Position numbers and translations under genes: made by a program. Positions 56,811 through 64,000 of a stretch of DNA of 64,000 nucleotides are shown here, one piece after another (the stretch's first letter is position 1; each line of letters starts with the position of its first letter). This stretch comes from Schizophyllum amplum (Eukaryota; Basidiomycota; Agaricomycetes; Agaricales; Schizophyllaceae): positions 2,790,001-2,854,000 of the forward strand of contig VDMD01000001.1 of the NCBI GenBank assembly GCA_007026445.1, read 5' to 3'. The notes under the pieces are model-generated. The model did no database searches, was not told the origin of the DNA, and was given only the letters and a program-made list of their open reading frames with translations.

Positions 56811-59800
56811 ATGGACGCTGTGCTCAACAAGGTGCGAAATTTTTAAAAGGGCCATTGACGATGGCTAAAGTGGCCGCCATTAAAGAGAAGCGCCCTTGCG
56901 GGTCTGAAGTTCAAACGCAACAATCCATCCAACAAGCTTGCGACGCCCTCAGCGACGCCGCCATCGACGTCCGCGCCCCTGCCCGCCGCTGACAACAACG
57001 GCCCACCCCCTCAATCGCGCGACGGAGCCGCGCCGTCGCGGTACTTTGGCCCCGACAAGGTCTCTCCGGCCTTCGGCAACATCCTCGTACCCAGCTCGAG
57101 CCCCATCGCCCCATCGCCGCTGCATAACGCCCATAATGCGTCCACTTCTGCTGATGACGTGGCAGCTGGCCACCATGACGGGCGACCTCGTCCGCCCTCC
57201 TCGATCATCTCCGCACCCTCCCCGCCTTCCCTCGCGCGCTCGCCGAGCGACAGCACCGGGCAACGACGTCCAAGAGACATTGCCGGCGCTGGGGAGGTCG
57301 GCGAAGAGCCTCCTCGAAAGCGCATTAATCGTGGCCCACTGGACGACGCGCTCAGCGGTGCATCACCAGAGTCCCCCGCCATCCGCGGCCCGGGGCACCG
57401 GAGGCGCATGGCGCCGCCGGGGTCGCCAGCTTCATCCGAGGAGTCGCTTGTCGATCCTCGCAAGGTGCTTGCCAGCAATGTTCCTCATGCCGCCCCTGCG
57501 CGTGAAGCTTCCTCGTCCTCGTCTACGACCCCCGCCCCCGTGGATCCTGCGTTCACGCGATTCAAGATCACGCAGCCTTTGCACCCCGAGCCGCTAGTAC
57601 GCGCTGCGTGGATGCAAGGCAAGCAGGACGTGCGCGCTGCGTCGTATCTCCTCAACGATCCTCAGTGGATAGACAAGCAGAATCGTCCACCACCGCAAGC
57701 TCGACCGGCTCCCACTACTGCCAAGCCCGTCTCCGTCACCGTATCTGCCAAAGCCAACAAGCAGTCGGCTATCTACTCCCATCGTCCCCCTGCGAAGGTC
57801 CTCGCCTCGCCTGCCGTCCCGTCGACGTCTACGCCGGCTACCAAGGCAACACCGAAGCCCACCCCCAAGCCTGTCGCCGACACCAGCATTGAAATTACCT
57901 CTTCGCCCATCTTGCCATTACCCAAGAAGCGCAAGATGGTTATTGAAGACTCGGACGAGTCCGACTTCAACGACTCCGATGAGGAGGAAGACGAGTCGGT
58001 GGACGAGGCGGAAGTGCGGGCTTTGAGCTTCTTCAATGACGCGAGTCCTGAGGACCTGCAAGAGATGATTGGTATGTCTTGTCAGTATCGGTGTAGCTTG
58101 TTTCTAATCCGTTCAAGGTTGCACTCCCGTTCAGGCCGACAAGATTGTCGAGCTTCGGCCGTTCGACACGGTTGATGTCCTCACGAAGAAGCTCAACCAA
58201 GGAGCTCGCCGTGCCGGTCCGGCAGGTCTGAGCCCCAAGGTGTTCAGCGATACCGTCGCCGTCTATCAAGGCTACGGAAGCTTCGACACCGTACTCGATA
58301 GCATCGAAAAGATTGGTGATGCACTCAAGGCTGTCATCAATTCTTGGGCACTCGAGTCCGACGGACATGCGGATAGTGCGGACACGCAGGATGACGGTGC
58401 TCTCAATCTGCAGACTTTCGATGCTAGCAAAGCGAAGGACGAACACTTCATCGCCCGGCAGCCACCCTTGGTCGCGGACAACATCCAGTTGAAGGATTAT
58501 CAGTTGCTCGGCATCAACTGGCTCAATCTCATGCATCGCAAGCAACACGGATGCATCCTCGCCGATGAGATGGGTAAGTCTGAATTTTCATCTCATTTGG
58601 GCATCGTCCTAAACACCTTTAGGTTTGGGCAAGACCTGTCAAGTCATCAGCTTCTTGGCTCACCTCAAGGAGCAGGGCAACAGCGGCCCGCATCTCATCA
58701 TTGTTCCTTCATCTACGCTGGAGAATTGGTGCAGGGAGTTCAATCGATTCGCACCCACCATCCAATGGGTCACGTACTACGACGATCAGAAGACGCGCGA
58801 GCAGTTGCGTATGGATCTTCGTGACGATGAAGGGAAACCCAACGACTGGGAGGTCATGATCACGACGTATGACCTCGCATGTGGCAATAGCAAGGACTCC
58901 AAGTTCTTGCGTAAGTTCGATTGGGAGGTGCGTGCTTTCTAGCTCCCCTCCCTCGCCATCGTTAACCGTGATCTCAGTGCTTCGTTTGCGACGAGGGTCA
59001 CTCTCTCAAGAACTTCAAGTCGAGACGTTATGGTGAACTCATGAAGATCAACCCAAGGTGGCGGTTGCTCCTGACCGGTACCCCGCTGCAAAACAACTTG
59101 CAGGAACTTGCGGTACGTAGAGGCGATACTTTACTGGGATGTTACTCATCGTATCGCAGTCCATCATGAACTTCATCATCCCGGAGAAGATCGGCCCTGT
59201 CCTTGACAAGATGCGCGCCATCTTCAAGACGACGACCACCGTTACTCTATTATCACAAGAGCGCATCACTCGCGCCCACAGGATGGTTACGCCATTCGTC
59301 CTGCGAAGGAAGAAGAAAGAGGTATGGAACTATCCAGAGCCGTGCAATATTAGCACTGAATTGCTGTCCGCAGGTACTGAAGGACTTGCCCGACAAGCAC
59401 GAGCGTGTGGAGTGGTGTGAGATGGTCCAGTCGCAGCAGGAGATCTACTCGGAAGCCGTTCGCCGCTCACGCAAGACCGTCCGTCAAGCTGAGGAGTTGG
59501 CCGAGGTGCAGGAGGACGATGCCAAAACGAAGGGCAAGAAAAAGCCAGCGACTGCCAGCAAAGTTACCAGCGCTCATGTCTTGATGGATCTGCGCAAAGC
59601 GGCGTCGCATCCGATGCTCTTCCGCAAGCGATTCACGGACGACATGCTGCGTCCCATTGCTGTTCAGCTCATGCAAGACCCGTGGTACGCCAAGCGCTAC
59701 AAGGGCAACGTGGGGCATCTGGCAGAGGACTGCGCGCTGTGGTCCGACTCGGAGCTGCAGCATAATTGTCGTAGTGCGGCCAGCAGGGTGAGTTGCGTCG

Positions 59801-60895
59801 ACGTTGAGGCGTCTATTGTACTGATGGGCTTCTCAGAAATCGGCACAGTTCTGCCAAGATGATGATTGTTATATGGATTCTGGCAAGGTGCAGACCCTAC
59901 TGCGCCTGCTGGACCAGTACATCGGCGAGAAGCGCAAGGTGTTGATATTCTCACAGGCAAGTACCCCTCGAATACAGCATATGTCCAGCTAACATCAATA
60001 ACAGTTCACACAAGTCCTCGACATCCTCACTGCCGTCCTGACCCTGAAGAAGATCGCCTACAGGATGCTCACGGGTTCCACTCGGGTCGACGAGCGCCAG
60101 GATATGGTGGACGAGTTTAACGAGAGCGACGACATCACTGTCTTCCTTTTGTCGACGAAGGCTGGCGGCATGGGCATCAACTTGACCTCCGCTTCCGTTG
60201 TCATCCTCTTCGACCAAGACTTCAACCCGCACAACGATCGCCAGGCGCAAGATCGCGCGTACCGTATCGGTCAGACGCGCGATGTCGATGTCATCAAGCT
60301 CATCACGCGGGGGACCATTGAGGAGGACATGCTGCGCCTCGCGCAGACGAAGCTCGCGCTGGATGAAGCCGTTGCAGGGGATGTCGACGACGAGAAGGGC
60401 GAAAGCGCAATCGCGAAGGAGATCAAGACGAGCTTGCTGTCCATGCTGCGGAAGCAGTGCTCGCCGGAACCGTCGACGTCTACGACATCGTCAGCTCCGT
60501 CGCCTGCCGTCGACACGCCGCCGAAGGAGAGATCGGGCAAGGAGGCTGAGAGGGATAAGTCTGAGCCGGAGAAGAAGACAATGAAGAGGAAGGATCGCGA
60601 GGATGAGGAGATGGTGGAAGAGAAGGTCAAGCCTTCCCGGTCTACGCTGTCGGCGGCTAAGCGCAAACGCATCGTCGATGACGAGGACGATGAGGAGGAG
60701 CGTCCGGCTACGCGACCGAAGGCGACAGCTCCCGCAGTGAAGGAGAAGGAGAAGGAGAAGAACGGCTCCCGGTCGACGACACGCAGTTCACCACGCAAGG
60801 AACGGCAAGCGTCATCGTCCCAGAAGCCTTCGCCGCGGACGGACCGGCCGAATCCGCCAACCCGAACGACGTCTGCACGGTCGTCGCGGCGATAG
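56811..60895 (+). CDS. FUN30: SNF2-family chromatin remodeller Fun30/SMARCAD1
   Basis: ATP-dependent nucleosome remodeller acting in heterochromatin silencing and DNA-end resection. Short first exon MDAVLNK. A long disordered Ser/Pro-rich N-terminus carries an acidic run ([20 protein letters not shown]) and a CUE-like segment [20 protein letters not shown]. The helicase core shows the Q/entry region [20 protein letters not shown] and Walker [19 protein letters not shown], split by an intron after GATGAGATGG. Walker B is [12 protein letters not shown], the DEGH variant of the Fun30 group. Motif III is [19 protein letters not shown], then [17 protein letters not shown]. Helicase-C carries [35 protein letters not shown] and [21 protein letters not shown] basic and acidic tail rich in [22 protein letters not shown] repeats ends ARSSRR, longer than in yeast Fun30. 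Confidence 0.93.
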
Positions 60896-61395
60896 CAGTT
60901 GCATGGCAATTCTAGTCTCGAACAGGTTGGAAGCAGTACGGGACTACAAGAGCCCGTTGTATCATTATTAGAGTAATTGCTTTGTTTCCTTTTGCTGTCT
61001 GTTTCACCCTCACTGCGTATTTAATCTGCATACATACCTATCATCGTACTCCGCATACATACATACGTACGAACTGCACTGGATACTTGCTCTATATCGC
61101 TGCGCGGCTGGGTCAGTGGTCAATAGGATTCTGGTCGTGCGCTCGGTGCCATAGGTTCCGGTGCTGCAATTCTGCTCCACTGCTGTCTGACTGATCTGCA
61201 ACCTCGACGTCTCGAGATCCCGCATCTGAGTAGCTCTGTTATCGGTCACTAAATCGCCACCTCCCGAATCCACTGCACCCGTCCATATTGCGCCTCCACT
61301 CCCTCCAGTGACGTACTTATCGCAATCTGAGCCATCTGGGTACGCAGCTTTGACCGCCCGAACAACACTTGTTCTGACCCGTCATCTCTGCCTAA
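60896..61395. other. Intergenic
   Basis: FUN30 3' flank and upstream region of the next gene. Contains an imperfect CATA repeat (CATACATACATACG) at about 61054-61067. Nothing else recognised. Confidence 0.5.
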
Positions 61396-61893
61396 ATGCC
61401 TCCATCCGAGTTCTCCCTTAGGCTTCAGCACGGTACGTGCACAAGGTTCTCGTGTACTGGCCTTTGAACTGAAAGAACCCCAGGTATAACGGGCGGCTTC
61501 GCGCCACCCACGCCGAACGCGATTCATACCCTTACGCGCCCTCTGAACCAAGCGACGCTTGCCATCACTAGTGCCGTTCGTCCCGAAGGCACGCCCGGCC
61601 TGCAAGACGCAGTTCCCAAGTCCCTACACGCAGAGGACGCGCACACGACGGGGCTTCTCGATGAGCTGCACGGGATTCTAAAGACGATCCCGACCGAGCA
61701 GCCGCCCGGTAGCCAGGACATATATGGGCTGGACACGAGCATCGCTTGGGGTAGCGACGACCTGATGTGGTGCAATGGCGGTCCAGCGGGCTGTGGGGGT
61801 GGCGAATCGCAGGTGCAGCCCACGGAGGAGGATAAGGCCAAGTTCAAGCGCGCCGTCGAGATCGTGAAGGAGCTTGTGGACAAGGCGCAGTAA
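61396..61893 (+). CDS. Conserved fungal protein of unknown function
   Basis: Two exons give about 148 residues: MPPSEFSLRLQHG, a 49-nt intron, then ITGGFAPPTPNAIHTLTR. Later blocks are SAVRPEGTPGLQDAVPK, GLLDELHGILKTIPTEQPPG, SQDIYGLDTSIAWGSDDLMW, CNGGPAGCGGGESQVQPTEE and KFKRAVEIVKELVDKAQ. I recognise these blocks (GGFAPP.P, LHGILK..PTE.PPGS.DIYG, WGSDDLMW.NG.P.GCGGG, KFKRAV.IV.ELV) as a family shared by ascomycetes and basidiomycetes without an assigned function. No signal peptide or membrane segment. The Cys/Gly cluster and invariant Trp suggest a folded domain, possibly ligand-binding, but that is a guess. Confidence 0.82.
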
Positions 61894-62108
61894 TGTGGAG
61901 GGATCAGAAGCGAAATTGTGATTTGGATAGCTGTATATGATTTCTGTAATATTATGCGGATAACTTACGACTCGTCGATGTGTGTGGAATGCGCAGGGGA
62001 GGGCGGAATGAACTTGAAGACAGGGGCAAAAGTCGCTGCCCACGTGGTTGATATTCGCCGCTTTGACCAAATCCATTGTTCGCCTCGTGCCTCGTCCTGC
62101 GTTAGAAG

Positions 62109-62939
62109 ATGACGATACACAGTCTGTACATCTACGACAGGTAGTTAGGTCTCTGTGCTGCGCTATGAAATGCTGATTGTCGAAGGCATTGCGCATGCGT
62201 GTACTATCAGGATTGGCACCGGACTAGGCGACCCAAACCTGCCGCGGATGGAGGCCTCTTACCTGGCGTCTGTGCCACCATGTCTGCCTCCGCTTCCGCG
62301 GCTGAGGCGGCGTCAAGCAACGCCCTTGCTGCCGCTTTTGGAAGTCCGCGCAACTCTCTGTTATCTTCTTCGTCTGGCGTTGTCGTGGCAGAGGCCCGCT
62401 CACCGCTCCTTCCAACACTCGCACCGTCAGCCCCGGTAGCTCCGCAACAGCCGGGCATCACCAGTACTGGTCTACCATTTGACGAAGAGGCAAAGTTGGT
62501 CTACGGTGTGATTATATCCCTGCGGAACATGGTCAAGAAACTGTCCGGAAAGTATGTATCTTCCATCGTCCAAGATCAACCGCATCACTAACGTGTGCAG
62601 GGATGAGCAGTTTACGGCCTACAGGACCTCTGCATATCGGCTACATCTCTTTGAGACCGCTTCTGGGTAAGTGCTGACCTTGTTGTTCCCCGACAACAAG
62701 AAAGCTCTCGCTCTAATTGCATCCTGACAATGGCACACAGGTACAAGTTTGTCATGCTCTCCGACCCGGGGGCGGACTCCCTGCGCTTCGTTATGCGACA
62801 GATATACGTTGGGCCGTTTCTGGACTACGTCGTCAGGAATCCCCTCGTTAGCATGGATTCCAAAGAACATGGGATCGACAACGAGTACTTCAGGATGGCG
62901 GTGGATCGCATGGTGCGCGGGCTCAGTGTCTTTTCGTGA
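62109..62939 (+). CDS. BET5: TRAPP complex subunit Bet5/TRAPPC1
   Basis: Longin-fold core subunit of the TRAPP complexes, which act as exchange factors for Ypt1/Rab1 at the Golgi. Exon 1 (62109-62140) MTIHSLYIYDR joins across a 45-nt intron to HCACVYYQDWHR, the diagnostic Bet5 opening. A long Ala/Ser/Pro insertion (about 70 residues, SASASAAEAASSNALAAAFG onward) follows. The fold then resumes at FDEEAKLVYGVIISLRNMVK, DEQFTAYRTSAYRLHLFETA, YKFVMLSDPGADSLRFVMRQ and IYVGPFLDYVVRNPLVSMDS, ending MAVDRMVRGLSVFS. The insertion falls in the first loop, where fungal Bet5 proteins vary in length. The mobile element copy B inserted 64-70 bp behind the stop codon, probably inside the 3' UTR. Confidence 0.93.
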
Positions 62940-63002
62940 TGCATGTAAGTATACCTTTACCGAGAGCAATACGTGGCCGTCGATGTATCTGCGATGTGTA
63001 CA

Positions 63003-63008
63003 GGACCG
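63003..63008. repeat. Target-site duplication, left (GGACCG)
   Basis: GGACCG directly before the element; repeated exactly at 63815-63820. Confidence 0.8.
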
Positions 63009-63814
63009 TATGAGTTTATTTTTCACTAGATAATGGTAAAAGCATGGTGTGCAGTAAAAAGCATGCATGAAAAGCATGTCCGGAGCATTATTTGAGCCTA
63101 AAAGCGCATCTGTAGCATTTTTCTCATAGCAGAAGTGAAAATTTATGAGGCTGGAGTAATCTACAGCACTGTCAAAGCAAAACATGTCTTTCCAGAAGCA
63201 TTTTTCCAGCAGCTGCTGTACAGTGCAGCAGCCCGAGAGCGTACTGGACCACTGATGTTACATTGGCGTGAATATATGAGGATAACCGAGGCTATCTCAG
63301 CGCCTCAGGATTTTAATCTTTATTTATCTGCCCGGGGGTGCTGAGATCAGGGTTCGAGCTATTACGGCATTTGCCGAATCTCGCGTCGTCCTGACTTGCG
63401 TCTTTATCACCCTCATTATCAATGCCTACACACCACCAGCTACTGTTGTGCACCCTACCGCTTTATTCTGTAGGATTCTCAGGACTGTAAGGTTCACAAA
63501 GGCCAAGAAACGAGCTAAGGACTCAGGGTTGTGCTAAGTCACGTGTGGTGCCGGAGCCGTAAGCGGCAAAGTCCGAGCAGCCCTCGGCGCTCAATTGTTT
63601 CCTGCATGGATGTTGTCCCAAGTGCATCCACTCCACACACGACTATGATGCTCCTGATATATGTTTCTGCAAATACATTTCTATCTTATGCCAATCGCGC
63701 CGATAGAATCTCGCAAGTGGCCTTCCATATCCTGCAACTGCAGCAATCAATGCTTCACGCGATTTGCTTTCCACGTTTTGCGCATGGTATTTTTTAGTGA
63801 AAAATAACGTCATA
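63009..63814 (-). mobile_element. Non-autonomous inverted-repeat DNA element, copy B
   Basis: 806 bp, the inverted counterpart of copy A (28916-29759), with the same terminal repeats: TATGAGTTTATTTTTCACTA at the left, and TATGACGTTATTTTTCACTA at the right when read in reverse. It is flanked by an exact 6-bp duplication GGACCG, different from that of copy A, so the two insertions are independent. High similarity over the whole length and intact ends suggest recent activity. It lacks the 20-bp internal tandem repeat of copy A. Encodes no transposase. It sits just behind BET5 in the same transcription unit, so it may supply that gene's polyadenylation region. Confidence 0.85.
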
Positions 63815-63820
63815 GGACCG
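63815..63820. repeat. Target-site duplication, right (GGACCG)
   Basis: Exact match to 63003-63008. Confidence 0.8.
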
Positions 63821-64000
63821 TCTTGTCACGAAGGCTCAGCAATGGACCTGTTCGCGCACACGGTGGCGTCTGCTGCTATCCCGATGAGCAAAATAACGGG
63901 GCATTGCAGAAGTCCAGCAAGCACGAACACTTTGAATTCAGTTCGAATGCGACATGGACACTTTTCCGTCTTCTCACCCCAAGAGGAAGCACAAGGTCAC

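Noticed and set aside
61054..61067. CATA microsatellite
   Set aside because: Only three to four imperfect units; not worth a separate repeat entry.

Overview
The window comes from a filamentous basidiomycete, most likely an Agaricomycete. Evidence: dense protein-coding genes broken by many 45-65 nt introns with GT/AG ends and CTNAY-type branch sites, GC-rich codon use, a class I hydrophobin, DUF6534-type sequence, Zn2Cys6 regulators, and the MGQRHQAF-type protein typical of mushroom genomes. No bacterial features, CRISPR arrays, rRNA genes or convincing tRNA genes were seen. Gene models were read by eye from splice sites and protein motifs; ends are firm where stated and internal exon maps are partial.

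Layout. 1-6.8 kb: 3' part of an Old Yellow Enzyme gene (-), a PP2C phosphatase (+), then a gene-poor stretch with short locally duplicated segments. 6.8-13.3 kb: membrane-anchored amidohydrolase (-), a stand-alone RNase H protein with a mitochondrial-like N-terminus (+), a decayed DUF6534 membrane-protein gene (-), and SDHAF4 (-). 14-26 kb: Zn2Cys6 regulator (+), hydrophobin (+), a possible secreted orphan (-), NSA2 (-) and YIP1 (+) head to head, and an uncharacterised mushroom-family protein (-). 26-30 kb: secreted tannase/feruloyl esterase (+), then a transposon-rich gap with a complete non-autonomous inverted-repeat element. 30-49 kb: the giant CSF1/BLTP1 lipid-transfer gene (-), an NDUFAF8-like CX9C protein (+), a Dsc4-like protein (-), a GLTSCR1-domain protein (-), APC8/CDC23 (-) and ALG14 (+). 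49-64 kb: U2AF1 (-), a second Zn2Cys6 regulator (-), a gene-poor 2 kb, a mitochondrial carrier-like protein (-), FUN30 chromatin remodeller (+), a conserved fungal orphan (+), BET5 (+), and a second, inverted copy of the inverted-repeat element just behind BET5.

Most genes are unrelated housekeeping functions: ribosome biogenesis, ER-Golgi transport, N-glycosylation, mitochondrial complex I and II assembly, splicing, the cell cycle and chromatin. I see no biosynthetic or defence cluster. The most notable items are the two copies of an apparently unclassified inverted-repeat element with 6-bp target duplications, a 6-nt microexon in NSA2 preceded by an exon made only of the start codon, a possibly domesticated RNase H, and the duplicated orphan segments at 4.3-5.7 kb. 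I did not find a convincing new multi-gene system.
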